Below, piece by piece: positions 8,710 through 17,700 of a stretch of DNA of 64,000 bases. The stretch covers positions 1-64,000 of the forward strand of contig NZ_ASXG01000155.1 in the NCBI RefSeq assembly GCF_000411975.1. The letters run 5' to 3'. Position 1 is the first letter of the stretch. Every line of letters starts with the position of its first letter. The DNA comes from Amycolatopsis orientalis DSM 43388 (lineage in GTDB: Bacteria; Actinomycetota; Actinomycetes; Mycobacteriales; Pseudonocardiaceae). The translations under genes were made by a program, and so were the position numbers. Under the pieces are notes generated by a model. It had not been told where the DNA came from. It searched no databases and saw only the letters and a program-made list of their open reading frames with translations.

Positions 8710-9653
8710 CAGGACCCCCGCAGTCTCGGGTCGAGCACCGAATACAGCACGTCGACCACGAAGTTCACCAGCAGCACCCCGGCCACCAGCACCAGCACGA
8801 TCCCCTGCACGGTCAGCAAATCGCGCCGCGCGACCGCGTCCAGCAGCATGCTGCCGAGACCGGGCAGCACGAACACCCGCTCCACCACGACCGCGCCGAT
8901 CAGCAGTGTCGTCAGCTGCAGGCCAAGCACGGTGACGACCGGGACGGAAGCGTTGCGCAACCCGTGCCGGAACAGCGCTTGACCAGGCAGGAGACCCTTG
9001 GAGCGGGCGGTGCGGAGGTAGTCCTGGCCGAGCGTGTCGAGCACTGCGGAGCGGACATACCGCGTGAGCACCGCGCCCTGCACCAGGCCGAGCGACAACG
9101 CCGGGAGGATGAGACCGCGCAGGAACTCGCCCGCATCCTGGTTTGGCGGTGTCCATCCGCCGCTCGGCAGCCAGCGCAGCTGCACGGCGAAAATCTGCAC
9201 CAGGATGATGCCCGCGAGGAACGCCGGAATCGCCACGCCGACCTGCGAGAGTCCGGAAACCGCGACGCCGCTGGCCTTCCGGTGCCGTACGGCGGCGAAC
9301 GCGCCCGCCGGCAGCGCGATCACCAGCGCGACCAGCATCCCCGCGCCGACCAGCCACAACGTGACGCCGAGCCGGTCCAGCAGCTGCGGGCTGATTGCCT
9401 CGCGCGTGACGTACGACCGGCCGAAGTCGCCGTGCAGGACCCCGCCCATCCAGCTCAGGTACTGCTCGACCAGCGGCCGGTCGATGCCGAATTCGGCGCG
9501 CGTTTTCGCGAGCAGCTCCGGCGTCGCGTTCACGCCCAGCGCGACCTGCGCCGGATCGCCCGGCAGCACCGCCATGAACAGGAACACCACAATGGACGCC
9601 ACGAACAGGCTCACCGCGAACACGGCCAGCCGCCGCAGCACGCGCGCGGTCAT
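8709..9653 (-). CDS. ABC transporter permease (DppB-like)
   Basis: A 314-residue permease of the DppB/OppB type. It has an N-terminal helix (about residues 8-30), the family-typical FLFMAVLPGDPAQ just after it, a large periplasm-side segment with DFGRSYVT, and the coupling loop DYLRTARSKGL. It pairs with the DppC-like protein. It overlaps the solute-binding protein gene by 4 bases at its start, so the importer genes are tightly coupled in the order binding protein, B, C, D, F. Confidence 0.9.
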   Translation of the reverse strand: MTARVLRRLAVFAVSLFVASIVVFLFMAVLPGDPAQVALGVNATPELLAKTRAEFGIDRPLVEQYLSWMGGVLHGDFGRSYVTREAISPQLLDRLGVTLWLVGAGMLVALVIALPAGAFAAVRHRKASGVAVSGLSQVGVAIPAFLAGIILVQIFAVQLRWLPSGGWTPPNQDAGEFLRGLILPALSLGLVQGAVLTRYVRSAVLDTLGQDYLRTARSKGLLPGQALFRHGLRNASVPVVTVLGLQLTTLLIGAVVVERVFVLPGLGSMLLDAVARRDLLTVQGIVLVLVAGVLLVNFVVDVLYSVLDPRLRGS

Positions 9654-11140
9654 GCCGGCCTCACCCCGGTCAGGTCGAAGGATTCGCTGACCTGGTTGCG
9701 CGCGAGTCCGGTCACCTTCTTCTTGGCGACCACGACGTTCGGGAACAGGAACAGCCAGTCCGCGGCCGCGTCGGTGTTGATCTGCCGCGCGACCTCCTTC
9801 ATGTCCGCCACCTGCTCCTGCGGGGTGCCGCTGTCCGCCGCGGCGAGCAGCTGCTGCACCCGCTTGTTGTCATAACCCCAGTAGTACTTCGGCTTTCCGA
9901 ACGTCGAGATGTCGCGCGCCTCCACGTGCTGGATGATCGAGAGGTCGTAGTCGTGGTCGGTGAAAACCTGCTTGAGCCACACCGCCGGGAAGTCGAGCGG
10001 CTCGATCGTCGCGGTGACCCCGACGTCCGCCAGCTGCGATTGCACCACCTGCGCCGCCGACACCGCGTACGGCAGGTTCGGAATCCGCAGCCGCAGCTTG
10101 AGATCGTGCACGCCGGCCTCGGCGAGGAGCTGCTTAGCCTTCGCCGGATCGTACGAGTAGACCTTCGACAGGTCCTCGTACCACGGGTCGGTGGGCGGGA
10201 CCATGCTGCCGATGAGCGTGCCGCGACCGTTGAAAACCAGGTCCAGCACGGCTTTTCGATCGATGGCGTAAGTAAGCGCGCGGCGGACGCGCACGTCGTT
10301 GAGCGGTGCGCGACGGCCGTTGAAGGCCAGCGTGACCTCGCTGTTCGTGGTGCCCTGCTGCACGGTGAACCGGTCGTCGCCCTGGAACTGCGGGATCGAA
10401 TCGGCCGACGTGAGGTTGGAGATCACGTCGATTCCGTTGGACAGCAACGCGTTGTTGAGCGCGGTCGGATCGGCGAAGTACTTGAGCACGACCGTTCGAT
10501 ACGCCGGTTTCCGTCCCCAGTACCGCGGATTCTCCCGCAGCACGATGGAATCTCCCCGGCGACGCGAGGCGACCTCGTACGGTCCGGTGCCGACCGGATG
10601 GTTCGCCAGATCCGCGACGCCGGTCGGGCTGAACATCGCACCGAGCCTGCTGGTGAGGCTGAACAACCAGCCGTTGCTCGGCTTCGACAGCACGACGCGC
10701 GCGTGATCCGGCGCGACGACCTCGACGTGGTCCACGACGTCCATCGCCGATTTGAGCGAGATCGTCCAGTCGGTCTTCACCCGCATCAGCGAGAACTGGA
10801 CGTCGGCGGCGGTGAACGGCGCTCCATTGCTGAACTTGACGCCCTGCTGGAGCTGGAAATCGTAGGTCTTGCGATCCGGGCTGATCGTCCAGGACTTCGC
10901 CAGCAACGGCACGATCCGGCCCTGCGGATCGAGCTTCACCAGGCCCTCGTAGACGTTGTAGAGCAGCGCCTGCGGGATGGCCACGCCGTCGGAACGGGTG
11001 AAGTCGAAGTTCGCCGGCTCCGCCGTGTATCCGACGGAAAGCGTGTCCGGACCTGGGGAAACACTCGCGCTGGAGCCTGCCGAACAGCCGGAAGCCACCA
11101 GCAGCAGCGCCAGGGCCGCAGCAGTGCTCCGGGCTTTCAT
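9650..11140 (-). CDS. ABC transporter solute-binding lipoprotein (family 5)
   Basis: A 496-residue extracytoplasmic binding protein and the first gene of the operon. The N-terminus has a lipoprotein signal ending in the lipobox VASG-C (Cys19). The mature part shows family 5 hallmarks: EGLVKLDPQG, AKSWTISPDRKTYDFQL, VKFSNGAPFTAADV, a GTGPYEV segment and VRRALTYAIDRKAVL. These proteins capture peptides, nickel or other solutes outside the membrane and hand them to DppBC-type permeases. A palindromic operator lies 94 bases upstream, shared with a divergent GntR regulator. Confidence 0.92.
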   Translation of the reverse strand: MKARSTAAALALLLVASGCSAGSSASVSPGPDTLSVGYTAEPANFDFTRSDGVAIPQALLYNVYEGLVKLDPQGRIVPLLAKSWTISPDRKTYDFQLQQGVKFSNGAPFTAADVQFSLMRVKTDWTISLKSAMDVVDHVEVVAPDHARVVLSKPSNGWLFSLTSRLGAMFSPTGVADLANHPVGTGPYEVASRRRGDSIVLRENPRYWGRKPAYRTVVLKYFADPTALNNALLSNGIDVISNLTSADSIPQFQGDDRFTVQQGTTNSEVTLAFNGRRAPLNDVRVRRALTYAIDRKAVLDLVFNGRGTLIGSMVPPTDPWYEDLSKVYSYDPAKAKQLLAEAGVHDLKLRLRIPNLPYAVSAAQVVQSQLADVGVTATIEPLDFPAVWLKQVFTDHDYDLSIIQHVEARDISTFGKPKYYWGYDNKRVQQLLAAADSGTPQEQVADMKEVARQINTDAAADWLFLFPNVVVAKKKVTGLARNQVSESFDLTGVRPA

Positions 11141-11233
11141 TCCGCCTCCTGTGCCCTGCGGGATACCCGCACCCAGTCGGCGTCGCGAGCAGGCTGTCGC
11201 GATGATATGCCCACGCCGCCTCCAACTCAGTAC

Positions 11234-11248
11234 ACTGGTCTGACCAGT
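11234..11248. promoter_or_regulatory. FadR-type GntR operator palindrome
   Basis: The sequence ACTGGTC-T-GACCAGT is a perfect 7-bp inverted repeat around a central T. It contains the TGGTCnGACCA core typical of operators bound by FadR-subfamily GntR regulators. It lies between the divergent GntR gene (42 bases upstream of its ATG) and the binding-protein gene (94 bases upstream), so one site could control both the regulator and the eight-gene operon. No clear -35/-10 pair was assigned. Confidence 0.75.
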
Positions 11249-11289
11249 AACCCTAGGCAGACTCGCATCCGGCAGACACCGAGGTCAAG

Positions 11290-12027
11290 ATGAAGTTCGA
11301 ACCGGTGGCTCCGGTCCGCGCCTACGAGCGGATCGTCGAGCAGATCGAGGAAGCCGTGGTGAGCGGCCGCCTCAAACCCGGCGAACGGCTGCCCGGGGAA
11401 CGAGAGCTGATGACCCAGTTCGGCGTCGGCCGGTCCACCGTGCGCGAGGCACTGCGGGTGCTGCAGGCCGCCGAACTGATCCGGTCGCGGCCAGGCGATC
11501 CGCGCGGCCCCGAGGTGCTGGCCGCGTCGCCGCGTGCGCTGCATCGGTCGATGCACCGGCTGGCCCGGGCGGAACACGTCGGCCTCGCGGAACTGCTGCA
11601 ATTCCGGATGGTGCTGGACGGTTCGTCGCACCTGCTGGCCGCGGAACTGCGCACCGCCGAGGATTTGACCGCGCTCGATGTCGCGCTGGAAGGAATGGCC
11701 GCGGCGGACGGATACGCCGAATTCAGCCGGGCAGACGTCGCATTCCATGACGTCATTGCCCGAGTGTCGCGGAATCCGCTGTTGGTCGTCAGCGGCGAAG
11801 TGGTCCGCGGGGTGGTGCTGGAATTGATCGAGGACAAGCTCAGCCACGCCAACGACCGCGGCACGCTGATGCGCTCGTGGCTGCGCCACCACGAAGAGGT
11901 GCTGAACGCGATCCGCGCCGCCGACGGGGAGTCGGCGGCGCGGCTGGCGCGGCAAGCGCTGTATGACAATTACGCGGAATACGTGCCGAAGGACCAGCGA
12001 ACGCTGCTCACTCCGTTGCTGACCTGA
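11290..12027 (+). CDS. GntR family (FadR/FCD-type) transcriptional regulator
   Basis: A 245-residue regulator with an N-terminal winged helix (LKPGERLPGERELM, then GVGRSTVREALRVLQAAELI) and a helical FCD ligand domain. The FCD domain shows FRMVLDG, a DVAFHDVIARVSRNPLL segment and HHEEVLNAI, which carry the usual metal/ligand-site Asp and His residues. FCD regulators usually release DNA on binding an organic acid or similar intermediate. It is divergent from the importer/dehydrogenase/amidase operon with a perfect FadR-like palindrome between them, so it is probably that operon's local repressor and autoregulator (inference). Confidence 0.88.
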   Translation: MKFEPVAPVRAYERIVEQIEEAVVSGRLKPGERLPGERELMTQFGVGRSTVREALRVLQAAELIRSRPGDPRGPEVLAASPRALHRSMHRLARAEHVGLAELLQFRMVLDGSSHLLAAELRTAEDLTALDVALEGMAAADGYAEFSRADVAFHDVIARVSRNPLLVVSGEVVRGVVLELIEDKLSHANDRGTLMRSWLRHHEEVLNAIRAADGESAARLARQALYDNYAEYVPKDQRTLLTPLLT

Positions 12028-12028
12028 G

Positions 12029-12625
12029 TCAGGAGACCAGGTTCGCGTACACCACGATGTTGTCCTTGTAGCTGTGCTCGGCGTGGTCGAACGCGCCGCC
12101 GCAGGTGATCAGGCGCAGCTGCGGCTTGTCCGTGTTGCCGAAGACGGCCTGCGTCGGGAACGTGTCCTTGGGGACCTGTTCCTTGTGGTCCACGACGAAC
12201 TTCAGCTTCTTGCCGTCGCTGCGTTCGATGTCGACCTCGTCGCCCGGGTTCACGTCCTTGAGCTTGTAGAAGATGCCCGGCTTGTGGTCGCCGTCGACGT
12301 GCCCGAGCACGATCGCCGGGCCCACGTCCCCCGGCACCGGCGAAAGCCGGTACCACGCGGCCTGCATCGGGTTCTTCACCGACGGAACCGAAATCTGCCC
12401 GTCCTTGTTCGGCAGGACGGTGATCAGCGACGATTTCGCGCCGATCTTCGGGATCTCGACCGAGGTCGGCCGCAGCCCGGTGAACGGCTTGGTCACCGGG
12501 ACCGCGGCACTGGCCGGGGCCTGCGCGGCCGGGGCCGCCGGGGCGTCCGAACCGCACGCGCTCAGCGAGAGGGAGAGGAGCAGAGCGCCCGCGAGAGCGA
12601 CGCCCTGCCCGTACTTCCTGGTCAT
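12029..12625 (-). CDS. Class F-type sortase with lipoprotein-like N-terminus
   Basis: A 198-residue sortase-fold protein. The N-terminus is a signal with a possible lipobox LSLSA-C, then an Ala/Pro linker. The core has the catalytic His in VLGHVDG (His109) and the Cys in LITCGG (Cys175). At the place of the third catalytic residue, normally Arg, the sequence reads HSYKDNIVVY, that is Lys187. Class F sortases of actinobacteria are single-domain enzymes presumed to anchor surface proteins. The start ATG overlaps the stop of the upstream secreted repeat protein (TGATG), suggesting substrate-enzyme pairing. Activity with Lys in place of Arg is uncertain. Confidence 0.8.
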   Translation of the reverse strand: MTRKYGQGVALAGALLLSLSLSACGSDAPAAPAAQAPASAAVPVTKPFTGLRPTSVEIPKIGAKSSLITVLPNKDGQISVPSVKNPMQAAWYRLSPVPGDVGPAIVLGHVDGDHKPGIFYKLKDVNPGDEVDIERSDGKKLKFVVDHKEQVPKDTFPTQAVFGNTDKPQLRLITCGGAFDHAEHSYKDNIVVYANLVS

Positions 12626-13341
12626 CAGGCGGCCATGCCCCCGAAGCCGGTCTCGATGCCGTGCTTCGGCGCGTACTTCACCTGCGAGCCGCCGTGACCG
12701 CCGGTGGTGCCGGCCGAACCCGCGCCCGCGCCGCCCGCCGGGGGAAGCGTGCCGCCGTCGGTCGGCTTGCCGCCGCAGGTCCATTCCGCGCGCACGGTGC
12801 CGCTGTCGAAGGAGACGCCGTCGTGGCGCTTGACCAGCCACTCCCAGTAGCGACCGTCGGTCTCGTCCTGGTGCGGGCCCTCGAGAAGGTCGAAGTCGTT
12901 GGAGCGCAGGCCGGTCGGCTCGCCCGCGGCGCAGGCGATCACGACGACGCCGAGGTTCTCGTCGAGGTCGACGCCGTAGCCGCTGTCGTCGACGTACGGC
13001 GGCTCCTCCGGCGTGGAGGTCTCCGAGGAGGTCGGCGTGGTCGGCTTGCCGGTGTCGGTCGGCTTGCCCGTCTCGGTCGGCTTGCCGGTCTCGGTCGGCT
13101 TGCCCGTCTCGGTCGGCGCGCCCGTCTCCGTCGGCGCACCGGTCTCGGTCGGCGCGCTGGTCTCGGTGGGCGGCGTGGCGGTTTCGCTGGCCGGCGGCGT
13201 GGCCGGGGTGGTCTCCGTCGGGTCGGCAGGGACCGAGACCGACGTCGAGGTCTCGTCCGCGTTCGCGGCAGGCACGACGGCAAGGCTGATCAGGGCGCCC
13301 GCGAGCACAGCGCCCGCGAGTCTGCCCAGGGTCGTCTTCAA
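12625..13341 (-). CDS. Secreted Pro/Thr-Glu repeat protein coupled to the class F sortase
   Basis: I prefer a TTG start at 13341 because an AGAGGGG ribosome site sits eight bases before it; an ATG at 13380 would add 13 residues. The protein has a signal peptide ending near ANA-DETS, then a stalk of six-residue repeats (PTETGA/PTETGK). A globular part with two Cys follows (about residues 120-190), then a Gly-rich tail ending QVKYAPKHGIETGFGGMAA. There is no LPXTG motif and no C-terminal membrane helix. Being directly coupled to the sortase gene, it may be a substrate or partner using a non-canonical tail (inference). Function unknown. Confidence 0.7.
   Translation of the reverse strand: MKTTLGRLAGAVLAGALISLAVVPAANADETSTSVSVPADPTETTPATPPASETATPPTETSAPTETGAPTETGAPTETGKPTETGKPTETGKPTDTGKPTTPTSSETSTPEEPPYVDDSGYGVDLDENLGVVVIACAAGEPTGLRSNDFDLLEGPHQDETDGRYWEWLVKRHDGVSFDSGTVRAEWTCGGKPTDGGTLPPAGGAGAGSAGTTGGHGGSQVKYAPKHGIETGFGGMAA
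13041..13168 (-). repeat. 18-bp in-frame repeat encoding PTETG[AK] stalk
   Basis: About seven imperfect copies of an 18-bp unit encode the hexapeptide PTETGK/PTETGA within the secreted protein. Unit length is a multiple of three, so copy-number changes would vary stalk length without breaking the frame. The first half of the array prefers Ala and the second half Lys at the last position. Confidence 0.85.
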
Positions 13342-13578
13342 GGTGATTACCCCTCTGAGGAAAGGCGCGATGACCCCCACCGCGCCCGCTGATCCTGCCG
13401 GGGAATCAGCCCATAGGGGTAACCCTTTAGCTGGTGATTAACAACACCGGGGAAAGAGGTAACGAACGGCTTCTCGTGAGCGATGATTCCGCCCGATTGC
13501 CGGAATTCCGGCCCGTCGTGCCCATACCGTAACAGTTGCGAGGCAACCCGCCCAGCCCTCGTGAGGAAATGGCGGAAA

Positions 13579-14610
13579 TCAGCCGAGTGCGGTCAGCAAA
13601 TCCCGCCACAGGTCCTCCGGGTCTTCCAATCCGACGGAAAACCGGATGAGCCCCGGCGGCACGCGCTCCTCGCCGGGCAGCCACGCCCGCCGTTCCATCA
13701 GGCTTTCCACGCCGCCGAGGCTCGTCGCCGGCCGGATCAACCGGACGCTCGCGCACACCTTGTCGGCGGCGTCGGCATCGGCGACCTCGAACGCCACCAT
13801 CATTCCGAAACCGGGGTAGCGCACCTTGGTTACCGCCGGGTGTTCCGCCAACCGGGACACCAGCAGCTGTGCGGTGCGAGTTTGCTCGGCAAGACGCACG
13901 GGAAGCGTCCGCAACCCGCGTAACGCAAGCCACGTTTCGAGCGCACCCGGTGTCGCACCTACCCGAGTCCGCGCTGCGCGAAGCTCGTCCACAATGTTCT
14001 GCTCGGCTGCGACCGCGACGCCGAGCAGAAGGTCGCTGTGTCCGCCAATGAGCTTCGTCGCGCTGTGCACCACGATGTCCGCGCCGAGCGACAGTGGTTG
14101 CTGATGCAGCGAAGTCGCGAAGGTGTTGTCGACGACCACGCGTCCACGCGTGCCGCGCGCGATGGTCTCGATCTCCATCACGTCGAGCGTCGGGTTAGTC
14201 GGCGATTCGAGCCACAGCAGATCTGCGTCGCACTCGAGCCACGCCTGCGTGTCCGTCGGCTCCAATTCGGTGACCGTGAGGCGGCCGAGTTGCTGCGCGT
14301 GCTTCAAAGCTCCGCGCGTGACGGCGTAGCTGAACGACGGAACCGCGACCGTCGACCCGACCGGCAGCGCATCCAGCACCGCGGACAACGTGGCGACGCC
14401 GGACGCGAAGGAGACCGCAGTGCCGCCTTCCAGTGAGCCGACGACCTCCTCGAAGGCCGCCCAGGTATCCGTGCCGTCGGAGCGGGCGTACACCGCGTCG
14501 CCGCCGGCCTCGAAGGTGCTCGTGGCGACAATCGGCGTGGTCAGCGGCTCGCCAGGGCCGTGCGGCCGGCCCGCCGCGATCGCGCGGGTCCGCGGAGTCC
14601 AGTCGTCCAT
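13579..14610 (-). CDS. Cys/Met-metabolism PLP-dependent enzyme (cystathionine gamma-synthase/lyase-like)
   Basis: A 343-residue enzyme of the transsulfuration family. Visible features are the substrate/PLP region STFEAGGDAVYARSDGTD, ASGVATLSAVL, LWLESPTNPTLDV, VVDNTFATS and the PLP lysine in HSATKLIGGHSD. It is somewhat shorter than usual (about 380-400). The family makes or cleaves cystathionine or homocysteine-type thioethers; which reaction applies cannot be settled from sequence. It stands alone and is transcribed leftwards. A perfect 12-bp inverted repeat lies 46 bases upstream of its ATG and could be a regulatory site. Confidence 0.85.
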   Translation of the reverse strand: MDDWTPRTRAIAAGRPHGPGEPLTTPIVATSTFEAGGDAVYARSDGTDTWAAFEEVVGSLEGGTAVSFASGVATLSAVLDALPVGSTVAVPSFSYAVTRGALKHAQQLGRLTVTELEPTDTQAWLECDADLLWLESPTNPTLDVMEIETIARGTRGRVVVDNTFATSLHQQPLSLGADIVVHSATKLIGGHSDLLLGVAVAAEQNIVDELRAARTRVGATPGALETWLALRGLRTLPVRLAEQTRTAQLLVSRLAEHPAVTKVRYPGFGMMVAFEVADADAADKVCASVRLIRPATSLGGVESLMERRAWLPGEERVPPGLIRFSVGLEDPEDLWRDLLTALG

Positions 14611-14655
14611 GCGGACACGGTAACTTCGCGACCGCTCGGACGGCAGGCGATGAAT

Positions 14656-14688
14656 ATCACCAGGTGGTCAGGCGTTCCACCTGGTGAT
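14656..14688. promoter_or_regulatory. Perfect 12-bp inverted repeat upstream of the PLP enzyme gene
   Basis: ATCACCAGGTGG and CCACCTGGTGAT are exact inverted copies separated by nine bases. The site lies 46-78 bases upstream of the PLP enzyme's ATG. It could be an operator for that gene. As RNA from the acylase gene it could also form a hairpin, but it lacks a U-run, and a separate terminator-like hairpin lies just before it. Confidence 0.5.
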
Positions 14689-14699
14689 CAACGCGAAGA

Positions 14700-14732
14700 A
14701 CCGCCCCGGCCGATCCCGCTGGCCGGGGCGGT
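14700..14732 (-). terminator. Probable terminator of the penicillin-acylase-type gene
   Basis: ACCGCCCCGGCC and GGCCGGGGCGGT pair around a nine-base loop. The hairpin starts 15 bases after the stop of the leftward acylase gene and is followed on that strand by TTCTTC rather than a clean U-run. Confidence 0.6.
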
Positions 14733-14747
14733 CCATCACTGCCGAGG

Positions 14748-17700
14748 TCAGTGCGCGTAGACCTCGAATTCGTACAGCGAATACCCGTACTTAGTCCCGC
14801 GGGTGACGCCCTGCATCCGAACGAACCGCGCGTCCGAGGGCGCGAACGAGACGTTGTCCACGCCGCCGTTCCCGTCCGTCACCACCGCGGCGTCGTGCCA
14901 GTCCGTGCCGTCCGTGGACAGCTGAATCCGGTATCCCTTCCCGTACGCCTTCTCCCACGACAGCACCGCGCGCGAAACCTGCTGCACCGAGCCGAGATCC
15001 ACGGTGATCGACTGGTTGTCGCTCCAGTCGCTCGCCCAGCGCGTGCCAGGGTTGCCGTCGACCGCGTTCGAGGCCGGGGAGGGGTAGAACCCGGTTTCCG
15101 CGCTCGAAGCGTTCACCGGCTTGCCCGCCGCGAGGTTCGAGACGTTGTCGCCGCGGTGCGCGGGGTACTCCACGACCTGCTGGAAGGTCGGCCGGTTCTG
15201 CGTGCTGATCTTGCCGTGCGAGATGCCGCCCAGCGGACGCTGGATAACCGTGTCGGCGCACCACTGGTCGCCCGCCGAGCAGTCGCCGTCGCCCGGGTAC
15301 ACCGTGTTCGCGGGCTGGCCGGCCGCCGTGGTCAGCGAGTCGATCAGCATCTGCCGGCACGCGGTCAAGTCGCCGCCGCCGCAGAACTTCGCGCCGAGCG
15401 GGCCCGCCACCGGCTGGCCGAGCGCGGTGCGGAGGTCCTTGCTGACGTAGCCCCACCAGCCGTGCTGATACGCCGAACCCTGGTGCGGCTGCCCGACGTG
15501 CTTGCCCGGCGTCTCGTTCTGGAACCCGGACGGGCTTTCGTTGATCTGCAGCACGTTCGTCATCGCGCCGAACGCGTCGTCGCCCATCGCCGGTTTGAAC
15601 TCGCCGGTGACCAGCAGCGGCCACCACGCGTCCATGATCCGGATCGCGTCGGCGTCGTTGTAGGTCTTGCTGCCCGGGCTGGACTCGACGCGCTGGTGTC
15701 CGTGCTGCATCCACGTCTTCAGCTTCGCCTCGGCGTCGGCCGCGGCACCGGTGAGCGGGGCCTGGTCGAGCACCTGCAACAGCAGCGGCAGCACCTTCTC
15801 CGCCCGCAGGTCGGCCAGCGCCGCGTCCTCCATCGCCTGGGTCAGGTTCACCCGGGTCACCTTGGTGCCGCTGGAAAGCAGCGCCTTGACGCGGGCGTCG
15901 AGGAGATCGCCGCGGTGCACGGCGGACTTGTCCGCACCGCCGGACGCGTAGCCGGCTGCCTGCGCGTTGTTCCAGCTGATGTAGTAGTCCTGGTTCACCG
16001 ACTGCGGATGCTGCGCCGCGGGCGTGTACTCGGCCTGGTTGCCCGCCGGGTTCCAGCCCTTCCAGTCGAACCCTCGGTCTCCCCACACGGGCATCATCGG
16101 GTCCACAGTGGAATTGCGCACCGGGTTCGCGCCGGAGTTGAAGTACGCGATGTCCTTCGAATCCGCGTAGAACCAGTTGAAGGTGAAGTTGACGTCGTTC
16201 GCGGCGCGCTGGAAGTCCGCGGCCGATTTGACGAAGCCCGGGTCGTTGAACTCCTGGAACCCGATCAGCGAGTCCACCTCGTGCAGGAACGACGACCGCA
16301 GCGACGAGTACGCCACCGGCTTCCCGTCCACCGTCGCCCGCGCGGTCACCGGGCCGTACTTCGTGCGGTAGCTGCGCAGGGTGTAGGACCCGGCGGCGGT
16401 GCCGTCCGCGACGGTCGGCGACCAGGAGTTCTTGCGCTCCACGGTGTCCATCGGGAGGCACTTGCCCTGGTAGAGGTAGTAGTTCGAGTCCTTCGTGGCC
16501 GGTTTGCCGCTCGGGTCGCACAGCGGCAGCGCGTAGGTGTCGATGATGTCCTGCGCCGCCGTAGTCGCGCTCCACGAGTAGTCCTGGCCGCGGCCGAGCA
16601 GCACGTACATGCTGAGCCCGGCGAACGACGCGCCCCGCGCGCTGATGCCCGGCCCCTGGATTTCCTGCAACAGCAACAGCTGCGGCGCGAAGTACCCGGT
16701 CTGCGGACCGAACACGGCGACCGGATGCCCGCTGGCGGTCTTCGCGCCGGATACCAGCAGTGCGTTGGACATGCCGTGCTTTTCCTTGAGCATGTTGCCC
16801 GGAAGCACGCCGTTGTCGAACATGCCGCGCGCGGATTCCTGGTCCTTCGGCGCGGGAACCTTGACCTTCGCGGAGTTCGCGGAAGCCGCCGAACCGGTCT
16901 GGTCGAACACGATCTGCTGATTCGTCACCGAGCCCTTGTCCGGCAACGCCGCGCCCCGCGGGTTCGCCGGAGTGGTGCCGTACGGGAAGGTTTGCCCGTC
17001 GTGCAGGGTCTTCACGGCCTCAGGATCGTCCGCGGCGCGCAAGCTCTGCCACACCTTCTCGCCCTGTTCGACGCCGTATTTCTCCTGCAGCGCCAGCTTC
17101 GCGACCGCGTTCTGCACCTCGCCGCCACCGCCGGCGCCGAACTGCGCGCCGACCACCGAGGCGAGCACGACGAGATCGGTGAGCTTGAACGGTTCGATGG
17201 TGCCCGCGTTGGTGATCGCGTCGACGTGCCCGGTCAGCACGTATTCGCCGGGGAAGTACCGGCCGTTGTGCGCATCGGTGATGTATTTGTTGATGCCTTC
17301 GATGTACGCCTGCGCGTCGGCGAGGCCCTGCTTGCCGCGCGGACCGCTCGCCGCCACCGCGTCGATCTGCCGCTGCAGCTCTTCCTCGGTATAGGGCGCG
17401 GAGGCGAAGAAGGACTGCTCCAGCTCGCGGTTCGCTTCCGCTCCGCCGGCGTACGAGGTCAGCTGGCCGCGGCCGACCCGGCGCATGATGTCCATGAGCC
17501 ACAAGCGATCCTGCGCCGCCGCGTATCCCGCGCCGTATTCGGTGCCGGACCGCGTCGTGCCCTGGATGTGCGGGACGCCGGTGGCCTTGTCGCGCGTGAT
17601 CGTCACGTCTTCGCGCGGTTTGATCGTGCTCGCGACCTGGTCGGCGGGAACGCCGAAGGACGAGTCGTTGAAGAATTTGCCGATGGTGTCGGTGGTCAGC

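Noticed and set aside
13041..13168. CRISPR or mobile-element repeat
   Set aside because: It is an in-frame 18-bp coding repeat within a secreted protein.
13500..13511. 12-bp palindrome CCGGAATTCCGG as operator
   Set aside because: Lies between two genes' 3'/5' flanks with no consensus match; short palindromes of this kind arise by chance.
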